64,000 bases of DNA from positions 35,241,054-35,305,053 of the forward strand of contig NC_054540.1 of assembly GCF_017654505.1 (NCBI RefSeq). The letters run 5' to 3'. Made by a program: the position numbers and the translations under genes. The stretch's first letter is position 1, and each line of letters opens with the position of its first letter. Of the stretch, positions 1 through 10,013 are shown piece by piece. The notes under the pieces are model-generated. The model did no database searches. It was not told the DNA's origin and saw nothing but the letters and a program-made list of their open reading frames with translations. The stretch comes from Polyodon spathula (taxonomy: Eukaryota; Chordata; Actinopteri; Acipenseriformes; Polyodontidae).

Positions 1-177
1 TGTCCATCTTCGAATTGAAAGGGAACTACCGAAGCAATGGGCTTGTCTAATAAATGTGCACACTGCTGTATGTATGCACCTCTAATAGATGTCTGTATGT
101 ATGCACGCATATACTCTAACATCACGTGCAAGGGGCTATACTGAAATGGCTTGTTTCCTTTGTTTCTAATACCTTAC

Positions 178-522
178 CTGCACATGCGTGCTCTTCCCGT
201 GCTCTGTGCAGTTCTTCCTGTTGCTGCAGTGACCATTCCCTCAGCTGCTCCTGCTGCATCCTGTGTCGCTCTTGCTGGTTTAAATCTTCTCCCACCAGCT
301 TCTGCACTCCTGAGATGGACAGTCTGGGATCATGATCAGAAACGCGTGCTGGGAGGTCCTTCTTTATCATTTGAGGATCACTCAGATAAAACTCGCGCCT
401 GCTCTCAGGTTTCTGGAAACATTGGCGAAACTCCTCCACCGCCTTATTTAGGGCCCTGCTGTCATTCTTCTGCCTGTTATCCAGCAAACAGGCGATCTTT
501 TCATTGCGAATCAGGTCTTTAG
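178..522 (-). CDS. ribc2: ribc2 third coding exon
   Basis: This 345-nt exon begins after a good polypyrimidine acceptor (TTTTTTTCAG) and ends at a GTAAGG donor. It reads AKDLIRNEKIACLLDNRQ, FQKPESRREFYLSDP, KKDLPARVSDHD, ISGVQKLVGEDLNQQER and REWSLQQQEELHRAREEH. It enters in phase 1 and leaves in phase 1. The charged coiled-coil composition and the REF.LSDP..L/IKKDLPAR block are typical of RIBC2. Confidence 0.92.
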
Positions 523-3500
523 CTGAAAAAAAGAAATCATATAAAACCATTCAAAACATCCTGAAGAAGATGCTTCTGATGTCCTCACAGCTAGTGTTTG
601 TATATCAGAGTTAATGTAATAAATCAGCTCTTCAATTCTTTTACCACGATTACCACAGCAAAAACCATTTAAACATGATCATGCTGAAATAATAGATTAG
701 GATAAACTTAAAAAGCTTTCTTCTTGCAACTGCCAAAGAGTTTAGCTGCTTATTTAATAGCTTGGAAAGAAAGTTGCTATTACATTTAGCTTTCAAAAAG
801 ATAACATTTATGGGTCTACAGATCCTTAATGCTATCTACTCAGTCCTTAAAATGAGCAGTTTATAAATATTCACAGAAGAAAAGTAAATTTGAGAATTTA
901 GATATTTATTTCCGACTTCATAGGAATTTTATCCATAACTATAAAAACACTCAATAGCAGTACATTTTGAAACATTAAAAGAAACTTCAATGTAAAAAAT
1001 GACAAATGTTTTGACTATAAAAGTCTTTCTCCAAGTCCGTGTTATATACTGAACAAAAATCTAAACGCAACATGCAACAATTTCAAAGATTTTACTGAGT
1101 TACAGTTCATATAAGGAAATCAGTCAACTGAAATAAATTCATTAGGCCCTAATCTATGGATTTCACATGACTGGGAATACAGATATGCATCTGTTGGTCC
1201 CAGATACCTTAAAAAAAAAAAGTAGGGGCGTGGATCAGAAAACCAGTAAGTATCTGGTGTGATCCCCATTTGCCTCATGCAGCGGGACACATCTCCTTCG
1301 CATAGAGTTGATCAGGCTGTTGATCGTGGCCAGTGGAATGTTGTCCCACTCCTCTTCAATGGCTGTGCGAAGTTGCTGGATATTGGCAGGAACTGGAACA
1401 TGCTGTCGTACACGTCGATCCAGAGCATCCCAAACATGCTCAATGGATGACATGTCTGGAGAGTATGCAGGCCATGGAAGAACTGTGACATTTTCAGCTT
1501 CCAGGAATTGTGTACAGATCCTTGCAACATGGGGCTGTGCATTATCATGCTGAAACATGAGGTGACGGTATCTCTGTGCATTCAAATTGCCACTGATAAA
1601 ATGCAATTGTGTTCGTTGTCCGTAGCTTATGCCTGCCCATCCTATAACCCCACCACCACCATGGGGCACTCTGTTCACAACGTTGACATCAGCAAACCGC
1701 TCGCCCACACGACGCCATACACGCTGTCTGCCATCTGCCCGGTACAGTTGAAACCGGGATTCATCCGTGAAAAGCACACTTCTCCAGCATGCCAGTGGCC
1801 ATCGAAGGTGAGCATTTGCTCACTGAAGTCGGTTACAACGCCGAACTGCAGTCAGGTCAATACCCTGGTGAGGACGATGAGCACGCAGATGAGCTTCCCT
1901 GAGACTGTTTCTGACAGTTTGTGCAGAAATTCTTCGGTTGTGCAAACCCACAGTTTCATCACCTGTCCGAGTGGCTGGTCTCAGACGATCCCGCAGGTGA
2001 AGAAGCCTGATGTGGAGGTCCTGGGCTGGCGTGGTTAAACGTGGTCTGTGGTTGTGAGGCCAGTTGGATGTATTGCCAAATTCTCTAAAACAACGTTGGA
2101 GGCGGCTTATGCGAGAAAAATGAACATTCAATTCTCTGGCAACAGCTCTGATGGACATTCCTGCAGTCAGCATGCCAATTGCACGCTCCCTCAAAACTTG
2201 AGACATATGTGGCATTGTGTTGTGTGATAAAACTGCACATTTTAGAGTGGCCTTTTATTGTCCCCAGCACAAGGGGCACCTGTGTAATGATCATGCTGTT
2301 TTGATGTGCCACACCTGTCAGGTGGATGTATTTTCTTGGCAAAGGAGAAATGCTTACTAACAGGGATATAAACAAATTTGTGCACACAATTTGAGAGAAA
2401 TAAGCTTTTTGTGCGAATGGAAAAGTTCTGGGATCTTACTTCAGCTCATGAAACATGGGACCAACACTTTACATGTTGCATTTATATTTTTGTTCAGTGC
2501 ATATTGTCAAATTGAATTTTACATTGCAATTTTACATTATTTTAGTATTTCTAGACTTATTCTAGAACTATTTGTTTTCCATATTTTTACTATTAGCATT
2601 ATGGTACACAACGAATTAAAAACATGCATACTGTGTGTCACACCTCCGATGAGTCCCCACATTTGTTGTAAATGATAAATGTAAGGAATTGTAAACATAA
2701 GTAGTAAAGAAAAATACAGAATTGTGTCTCAAACAAATGGGGACATCAAATGGACAAGGAGCCCCTGGATGACAGTAGATGTACAACATATTTCTTACTG
2801 TATCAATAATTGTTTATCTTTTTCTTTATTCACAGTGATGGCATTACAAATACCAGTAAAAATTACAATAACCACCTTGCTTTTGTCTTAAAATGTACTT
2901 ATTTAAGCCTTAACAACCGAACATGTAAACATTAGCATTACAGTCGAGGTTAAAGATTTGGGTAGATCGGCTGTACAATACGTCATTATTTTCTCATTAA
3001 CACCAGGGCTGAAGAAAGGGTTATTTTCGGTGTCCTTAAATTTAGAGAAATGAAAAGGATGTACATACATAGTCGGCAGTAGCGTTAAAGACTGTACCAA
3101 AGTGCCGTGTGCATCAAGATAAGTGTCGCTTTTATCGAAGATTAAATCTTAATCATCTAGCCTTGGGCCAAATCAATTGTTATTTCGGAAAGAATCAGAA
3201 CTATTACGTACCACTCCAGCAGGAAACGAGTATGTACATTAAACCATAATTATATTCAGAGTCCGTGTTAGCGGCCAGGGTTCCAGCACTAAATTCTGAT
3301 CTGGTGTGAGTTTAAATTATTAACCAACCATTGTGTGAATGTGACATACCATAGGCTTCGTGAACGTGCGCGTCAGTCTCTTCTTTGATCTTCTTTTCTT
3401 TAACCTGGTAGTCTAAGGCTTCTTTGTCCACCTAGACATCGATTCAAAAAGTTCATTCATACAAATATAAACTAAGAAGAAACATATTATACACCACAGT

Positions 3501-3870
3501 TAATCTAATACTGTATAAAATATTGAATTATGTTATTACCGTTGCCTTGATTAACACGGGGAAAAAAATATTTAACGGAATATACAGTGAATGTGCTATC
3601 TAATGCTATCTACTATCGGCTTCGAACAGTTTACCATGCAAAATGTTCTCAGTATACAAATACACATGCGCAAGGTGTAGAACTGGTTTATAACTTTAAT
3701 TAAAATGGTCTATCTGCTTGTTAATTTTATACGATTGATGATCTCGTACTTACCCCAATTATTCTGACTTTGGAATTAAAGATTCTGTTCTGTCGCTCGA
3801 TCTCTCTGTTTCTCCTCTGTTCCAGGGCAGCAGCCATGGCCAGATCCTTTGGAAGATCCAATTTGTACAT
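178..3870 (-). CDS. ribc2: RIB43A domain with coiled-coils protein 2 (5' part, three exons)
   Basis: Gene-level entry joining exons 3754-3870, 3350-3431 and 178-522; the frame is continuous and the gene continues past the left edge. The protein belongs to the RIB43A family of inner proteins of ciliary doublet microtubules. The opening residues MYKLDLPKDL, the RRNREIERQNRIFN stretch and the later PARVSDHD, ISGVQKL, GEDLNQQER and REWSLQQQEE blocks match RIBC2 as I know it better than RIBC1. The visible part (181 full codons) is rich in E, K, Q and R, as expected for a long helical coiled-coil protein. The large intron (523-3349) carries a Tc1-like transposon. Orthology to ribc2 rather than ribc1 is inferred from recalled family sequences. 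Confidence 0.9.
523..1048. other. ribc2 intron, proximal part
   Basis: AT-rich intronic sequence between the third coding exon and the Tc1-like insertion. I see no coding potential or recognisable repeat. Confidence 0.5.
1049..2497 (-). mobile_element. Tc1-like DNA transposon, inactivated
   Basis: About 1.45 kb element in the ribc2 intron. The ends are inverted repeats starting CTGAACAAAAAT at 1049, with the complement ending at 2497; a TA precedes the left end. The transposase reads on the minus strand: an N-terminal helix-turn-helix part (2215-1820, starting MPHMSQVLRERAIGML) and a DDE part (about 1777-1235), both in the same frame. D of LFTDESRF, D of FQHDNAQPH and E of SSIEHVWD give a D,D34E spacing for the last pair, typical of Tc1. 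The copy is dead: see the pseudogene entry. Confidence 0.92.
1235..2215 (-). pseudogene. Tc1-like transposase with in-frame stop and internal deletion
   Basis: The two open segments are in one frame, separated by a single TGA right after RCNRLQ (the stop occupies 1820-1822). In-frame translation past the stop (ANAHLRWPLACWRSVLF) joins the two halves, so a Trp TGG to TGA change is the simplest explanation. Between NLNAQRYR and HLMFQHDN some residues are missing: only 72 residues separate the first two catalytic Asp, versus about 90 in well-known Tc1 relatives. The element cannot encode a full transposase but could still be mobilised through its ends. Confidence 0.88.
2498..3349. other. ribc2 intron, distal part
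   Basis: AT-rich intronic DNA without recognisable genes. Only short random open frames are seen. Confidence 0.5.
3350..3431 (-). CDS. ribc2: ribc2 second coding exon
   Basis: This 82-nt exon encodes VDKEALDYQVKEKKIKEE and continues to HEAY, ending in phase 1. The acceptor reads TCTAG and the donor GTATGT. In RIB43A proteins the GVD.EALD.QV.EKK motif follows the N-terminal helix, and it is formed here exactly across the exon junction. Confidence 0.9.
3754..3870 (-). CDS. ribc2: ribc2 first coding exon
   Basis: It encodes 39 residues from ATG (3868-3870) to IIG, followed by a consensus donor GTAAGT. The start is chosen because it gives the family N-terminus MYKLDLPKD; an internal ATG lies at codon 12. 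The exon ends in phase 0 and joins the next one in frame. A T-rich run on the plus strand (A-rich in the transcript) lies directly upstream of the ATG. Confidence 0.9.
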
Positions 3871-4060
3871 TTTTTTTTTTTTATCACTAATGTATTCCGC
3901 TATCTTAGTTTAACAATCAGCTTTAAATCTGACGATTTAATTTACTGCGAGTGACCACGGCAGCATCAGAAAGTTCTGTAAACAAGCTGGTTGCTAAGAT
4001 ATCCTCTAATAGGACTGCTGCGCTTGCGTGAATAGTAAAGCACTCCCTGTTGCAGATATG
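3871..4060 (-). promoter_or_regulatory. Probable ribc2 promoter region
   Basis: Region directly upstream of the ribc2 start. It contains GTTGCT (3990-3995), i.e. AGCAAC on the coding strand, which fits one half of the RFX-factor X-box that controls many ciliary genes; the other half-site is not recognisable. No TATA box is evident. The assignment rests mostly on position. Confidence 0.35.
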
Positions 4061-5149
4061 CAGGACAACAAGGGATTAATTAGTTAAACAAATATATTGA
4101 AAGAAACACGTATTTACAGCGGGATTGCTCTTGATATTTGATAGTAGGCCATTAACCTACATACTTTCTATTTTGACTTCGGTTTGAAAAATATTTTTTC
4201 GTGAAGCCAATTGAATAAATTGTCTTTACGTTTAGCATCTCATGAATACAAAAATACCAACTTTACACGATGGTTATACTATGCAGGGGTTACCATGTTA
4301 AAATATGCTTTACCATACGGGTCTGGGATTTAGCTTTTACTACGGGAAACTTTTATAAGGGAATGACAAGACAGCCTACACAAGTACACTTTGTATACAC
4401 ACAAGTTAAATATTACACTATGTACAGTGGTGTAGCCGGTGTTACGCAGAATGCAGTGCACCATGGAAATTAGTTTCACCTGCTGCAATCAGGTGGTCTG
4501 GCGATTTGTCTTCCGCACTTTCGCCACGGTATGTTTTCGCCGAATCCCGAAGTGAACACTTTTTTCTAAGTTTAATGATGAGGATTAGCCTGTATTCGCC
4601 CGATTACGGACAGTTTTTTTGGTTTAGTTTTTTGCAGACGAAACGAGGTAAATTACTGGCCGGGGAAACCGATTTCCATGGCGGGACAGAATTCTTCGTA
4701 ACACCACTACGACGTATTTTAAATGCTTGCGGTCAAGGCACACACATGTCGTGATTCCTGCTTAATTGGACAGTTCAGTCAGTCGTCTTGTGATGCAATG
4801 AAGAGGACATTAGAAACTTCAATAAGTAATATAAATTATATAATTACACAGCATGTTGTAAACTATGTATTTATTTATCGACTTTGCTTTTTTTTTTATC
4901 TGATGAGATCAAATGCGGTAGGTCCAGGAAAAAAAAAAACAAAAACAAAAAAAAAAAACATGTATTCAGCATGTCGTGTAAAATTAAATTGTCCAGAACT
5001 GTCATGGATACATTCTTTAAAAAATAAATTGAAAAACAATTGTAACTGCACAGTAGTGAAATTGGTGACAAATAAAAAATAACAAAGTTTGTGTGATTCG
5101 TATTGGATGCACGAGATCCAGAAAAAAAGAAAGGGGAGGACGTAATATA
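4061..5149. other. Intergenic region upstream of ribc2
   Basis: No gene recognised. Around 4263-4370 there is a TTATACTATGC / TTTACCATA / TTTTACTACGG pattern that recurs near 59.8 kb and 63.4-63.6 kb, suggesting an interspersed repeat. Poly-A runs occur at 4929-4959. Confidence 0.4.
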
Positions 5150-5153
5150 GTAT

Positions 5154-5466
5154 TGTAGCGCTGTCCGTTTTCTTTACGGCACCAGCAATAAAGTCACTGA
5201 CAAGGTTAGTGTCGTTTAGTCGTCTTTTATTATTTACCACAAAATAACAACTGTCACACACACCTGTAAAAACCTAACGTCCACCACTCACACGCTCGCC
5301 ACCGACCCGCGCACACGCAGCCCCCGCAGCCGTCCAATCTATCTGACCCCATTCACTCCCGGCTGCGCATACACACTTGCATGCATACCAGTTTAAAAAT
5401 ACACACAACACATAACAATACCCAAAGCAGCGGGTTGCTGAGCGCCGAGTTGTCCGGGTCGTTACA
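5154..5466 (-). mobile_element. Solo LTR, 313 bp, 4-bp target duplication
   Basis: The element starts TGTAGCG and ends CGTTACA, i.e. TG...CA termini with short inverted ends, and is flanked on both sides by GTAT (5150-5153 and 5467-5470). On the minus strand an AATAAA signal lies in the last third, as expected of an LTR read in that direction. No internal retrotransposon region is adjacent, so this looks like a solo LTR left by recombination. The 4-bp duplication suggests a Gypsy- or retrovirus-like integrase; the family is not identified. Confidence 0.7.
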
Positions 5467-5470
5467 GTAT

Positions 5471-6036
5471 ACAGGACGTTGTGGTGATTGGAGCTCTGCG
5501 CTGGTGATGGTAATCGAAAGGAAAGGAAAAAGAACATGCACGATAAAAAATAACTAGAGCACTAAAGACAAGACACATTTGGCTGGAAAATTGACAATCT
5601 GGCAGCACTGACTGGGGAGTAGCCTATAAAAGTCACATGCATTGCGTATTAAATGTTACCTCAAGCTCAATGAACAAATTCATACAAAAGTGAACAACTT
5701 ATACAAAAAGGTCCAAGTCAAACAATGCACAACAGGGGCTGAAATACCCCTCTATTTTTTAATGTGACAGGTACTATTAAAAAAATGATGTAATTTCCAT
5801 TGTATTCTCTGAAATCATCCTTTCCAGACCCTGGGTACTCACCTACAACAGAATCTGGCTATGCCACATTGATAGCCTTGGATTAGAACATATATCCCTG
5901 TTGTTTTATTATTTTTACTTATTACTGATCTGTAATAATATATTCTGTCTGCTTCTCCGTTTAGATTAATTTCCGTGAACTATTCCAGAAAAAAAAAAAA
6001 AAGTTTATGAAAAGGCTTCTCAAATCTGAATAAGAG
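5471..6036. other. Intergenic spacer
   Basis: AT-rich sequence with no recognised gene. A poly-A run occurs at about 5989-6002. Confidence 0.4.
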
Positions 6037-6221
6037 GAAATGTGATGGGATTATGTGTTGCACATACTGTAGACCTTCAATAGAAATGTGATGGGATTAG
6101 GTGTTGCACATACTGCACACCTTCAATTGAAATGTGATGGGATTATGTGTTGCACATACTGCACACCTTCAATAGAAATGTGATGGGATTATGTGTTGCA
6201 CTTATTGTACACCTTCAATTG
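6037..6221. repeat. 46-bp minisatellite, four copies
   Basis: Four head-to-tail copies of a 46-bp unit beginning GAAATGTGATGGGATTA, with starts at 6037, 6083, 6129 and 6175 and a few substitutions between copies. Confidence 0.95.
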
Positions 6222-7102
6222 ATTTTTCATCATAGCCTGATTTTCTTCCCCCGCACACTTTCTGGCAATCAACTTTGAGAAGCCTTTTCAGGAAAGCATT
6301 CTTAAAACAGATTAGCATGGCATATACATAAATTACTTATAAAACTGAAAGTTTTTATAATGTTATTTTAAGTTTTTTTCAACTAATAAGTTATGCTTTT
6401 AATATAGCTATAGACCAGTGATTCTCAAACCTTACTTGTTGGTGGCCTCAGAGTGCAGCCACCAACATTTACTGGTGGCCAAACTGCTTATTTTCAAAAA
6501 AAAAAAAAAGTATAACATATGCAAAATAAAGACAATGCAGTCATATGCACGTCTATTTTTTAGTCATTTATTTCTTGAATACAACCAGAGTGTTTCTCAT
6601 TTAAAAATACACCAGCCCTCTGAGCGCTACTGGATCTGAATTACCAGCCCTTCTTATAATAATCTGGAGACAAAAATCGGGTCTTCTGCTAGATTTTCTT
6701 TTTATTATTATTGCTCTGACAATATGTCAAACTTAACAGGTTGCTCAATCATATTAAATGTATATACAGTACAATACCTGTGCTAAATTATATTATTAAG
6801 GTATTGAAGTTAAATAAATGCATAAACTACTTTAATTTTCCCAGCTAAATCTAACAAAAGTATAACGATTTGCAGTACTGATATATCATAATATATGTGA
6901 AACTAATATTCCAGAATAATAGATTGTGAACGCCATACTCTGCCCCTCTGAATTAACTGTAATACAGAGGATTCAAATTATACATTATTTCTTGTGTGTA
7001 TTTCAGGCAAAAACAGTACCAAAGTAGACATGTTAAAAATAAAAAAAAAATAAAAACCTGCCTTTGCAGTGTTTTGCACAATAAACAAAGTGGCAACAAG
7101 AC
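6222..7102. other. Intergenic spacer
   Basis: AT-rich DNA with short homopolymer runs. I see no gene or clear repeat. Confidence 0.4.
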
Positions 7103-7362
7103 ACGTTAGGTTATTACCATAACCCTGGTTCCCTGAAAAGAATGACAACCATTACCGAATGGGAAGATCCTCTCTGACCCATCAATCACTGAGCACCTAA
7201 AAAAGCTGCCCTATCAGGGCCCTGCTGTGAGGGGTAAGTCCCTCCCACCTCCTGCTGAACAAGGACGTTTTTCGAAATTGAAGGTCAGCTGGGGAAACAA
7301 CCTCGAAGGGTAATGGTTGTGATTCTTTTCAGGGACCAGGGTTATGATAATAACCAAACGTT
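7103..7362. repeat. Palindromic MITE-like element
   Basis: Two arms of about 48 bp in inverted orientation (7108-7155 and 7311-7357), the first starting GGTTATTACCATAACCCTGG, differ at only a few positions. They are separated by about 155 bp. A partly related direct copy of the inner arm (AATGACAACTATTACCGAAT) follows at 7376. The structure suggests a small non-autonomous DNA transposon; the family was not identified. Confidence 0.7.
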
Positions 7363-7399
7363 CCCTTTCAAGTGGAATGACAACTATTACCGAATGGAA

Positions 7400-8553
7400 A
7401 GCTGTACCAAAGCTTTTAATCAGTACAGTTGCTCTGATGAGACGGCTTTCCAGCAGAACACTACTGGACTGTATGGAATGCATGTGCATTGGATGAAAAG
7501 CAGATCAAATAAGTGCCTGTACCGGCATCAGAATAAATCCTGGTACTGAGTACCGGTGAGTATTGATGTTAGTACTGTTGATATTACATTACTGTTCAAG
7601 TTGTTAATGTATACCAATTTTTACTAGTTTATATTGTAGTACACAGGTAGCAGAGTTGTTTACCTGTTTCATGGTCCTGAAAAGTGTGTTTTTTTTTTTT
7701 TTTAAATACCGAAAAATTCCCATTGGGCTTATTTTATTTTAGATTCTATAGATTTTTAAAAATGTATTTCTATGCAGGACAGCCACTATAAGATAGTTAC
7801 CTTTATTAAAAATGTGCAGGGATGAATCTACATATTAATCATCTAATGCCAATAAATTAACCTATCAAAAAGTTGAATCAAGTTACAGACCTAATAAATA
7901 CACATACATCCTCATCTGGAAAAGGCAAGGCCATGTGGTGTGCAGGGTGATAGTCAGGGGAGTGCCTTGTTTCGAGTTCATTATGTCTGCAAGGACCGAG
8001 TGACCTCACCTTGCAACAGTGGCCCCTATTGTCCAGGTGCCTTGTGAGCTCAAGTGGACATCTGGGCTGGCCTCTGCTCTACAGGGACCAGCAGCTGCCT
8101 GACATCCACTGTGGAGCTCCTGGTTTGGCTTGGAATCAGAGGACAGCCACCAAGGGGCAAAAGGGGGAGGACTGGAGGAGTGGGCTAGAGAACCTCCAGT
8201 TTAAATCTGACAAAGGCTATAATAAGAAAATTACCTAGTTTGCCCAGTTTTACAGTTTAATGCAAGAACAATTAGAAAATCAGATCTATTCAAATGTAGA
8301 TGGTCAGAAGTAGAGTCATGTGATCCACCGGACCTGTGTGAAGCTGTGTGCGACTATTCAGCAACAGTCATGCTGTACATACTTGCTAACATATTACCAC
8401 TGATATGTTAACAGCATTTTAACATGTTTTTTTTTTTTTAAATGAAGTCTTGCCGCTATTCTAGAGGCAAGTTGACAGACTCTTTTCTTCCCTTATTGGT
8501 TTAACCCAATCTTTTAAAAGCTGGGACTTCCCTTCTGTCATAACGATTTATTT
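7400..8553. other. Intergenic region, no gene recognised
   Basis: It includes a more GC-rich block at about 7980-8200 with a short open frame on the plus strand. I do not recognise a protein or repeat family there. Confidence 0.4.
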
Positions 8554-9040
8554 CATAAGAACATAAAGTTTACAAACGAGAGGAGGCCATTCGGCCCACC
8601 TTGCTCGTTTGGTTGTTATTAGCTTATTGATCCCAGAATCTCATCAAGCAGCTTCTTGAAGGATCTCAGGGTGTCAGCTTCAACAATATTACTGGGAAGC
8701 TGGTTCCAGACTCCCACAATTCCTGTGTAAAAAAAGTGCCTTCTATTTTCTGTTCTGAATACCCCTTTATCTAATCTCCATTTGTGACCCCTGGTCCTTG
8801 TTTCTTTTTTCAGCTCGAAAAAGTCCCTTGGGTTGACATTGTCAATACCTTTTAGAATATTGAATGCTTGAATCAGATCACCATGTAGTCTTGTTTGTTC
8901 AAGACTGACTAGATTCAATTATTTTACTCTGTCTGCATATCACATTCCTTTTAAACCCTGAATAACTCTTTCTAGAGCAGCAATATGTTTTATGTAGCAA
9001 GGTGACCAGAACTGCACAATATTGTAGATAAGGTCTTACT
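8554..9040 (-). mobile_element. CR1-like LINE fragment, 3' end
   Basis: On the minus strand it encodes the C-terminal end of a CR1/L2-type ORF2: LVSLEQTRLHGDLIQAFNIL, RDFFELKKETRTRGHKW, VFRTENRRHFFYTGIVGVWN and LPSNIVEADTLRSFKKLLDE. The non-coding tail with GGCCGAATGGCCTCCTCTCG and a TTCTTATG end then follows. It is truncated at the 5' side. The copy at 23169-23582 belongs to the same family in the opposite orientation. Confidence 0.88.
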
Positions 9041-9438
9041 AATTTCCTCGTCCTCCCAGACTCTTCCTTTGCACCGGTGTCTCCCTTTCAGGGGTCTATC
9101 TACTAGCTTTGATTTCACCTCATAGGAGAGCTGCACCTTTAGGAAAGGAAATCCTGGGCCACACCTGTACTTAATTCCTGTAAATACATTTTCTAACGCT
9201 TAATCATGCTGTCGCCTTGCTTATTAAATAACAAAATATCAATCTTTTGAGATGGTCACATTTGTTCATCACTGGTGTTAGTATTAACAATTCCCCAATT
9301 ATATCAACAAAAACATTCTTCCATTTAGGGACTTACCAACAATTCCATCTTTTCCTGTTAAAACTAGAAAATGCCTGTGAAAAAGATCCAAAAGGGTGTA
9401 CAAACAAAGCAGGAAACAGAACACATCATGAAATACAA

Positions 9439-9444
9439 TTTATT
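9439..9444 (-). terminator. Candidate distal poly(A) signal of cacna1c
   Basis: AATAAA on the minus strand, followed within about 20 nt by a U/GU-rich stretch (TGTGTTCTGTTTCC...). It is the last good signal before the CR1 insertion and would give a 3' UTR of about 7.2 kb. Nearer AATAAA hexamers exist, for example near 16286, so this is one of several possible ends. Confidence 0.35.
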
Positions 9445-9982
9445 TGCAATGTTTTAATAACATCATTCCTTAGATAAAAATGCAATGTTACAGGAATATA
9501 CATCAGAGATTAATTTAAAACTTGCTTAAAGGACCATACAGTCTAAATATATATATATATATATTTTTTTTTTTATTATTCACTGGTAGCGTGCGTTATA
9601 AGCAAGACAGACTCTGTCACCAATGACAGACTGACAGTAACAGTTACAAACTGTACATTGCCTATTTACAAATCAACTTTTTTTTTTTATTCAATTTTTT
9701 TCTTATTTTTTGAAAACAAGAGTAGAAAAGTGACTGAGTTTTTTGTATTTAATTTTTTGCAATGAAAGAGAACGATCAAACAAAGATGATGAAATGATAT
9801 CAGCTCAAAAAAGAAAGAAAGATTCATAACAATGCCATTCTGATGAACCCATTCCCTTTGTATAAACAAGGGCAGGTGATCTTTGAAATTCAATATCTCC
9901 ATTTATCACAGACCTTGCCATGACAATAACCTGCCCATCAAGCCACAGTTTACCTGAAACCTGACCTCAAGAGAAATCAGTA

Positions 9983-10013
<31 letters not shown>

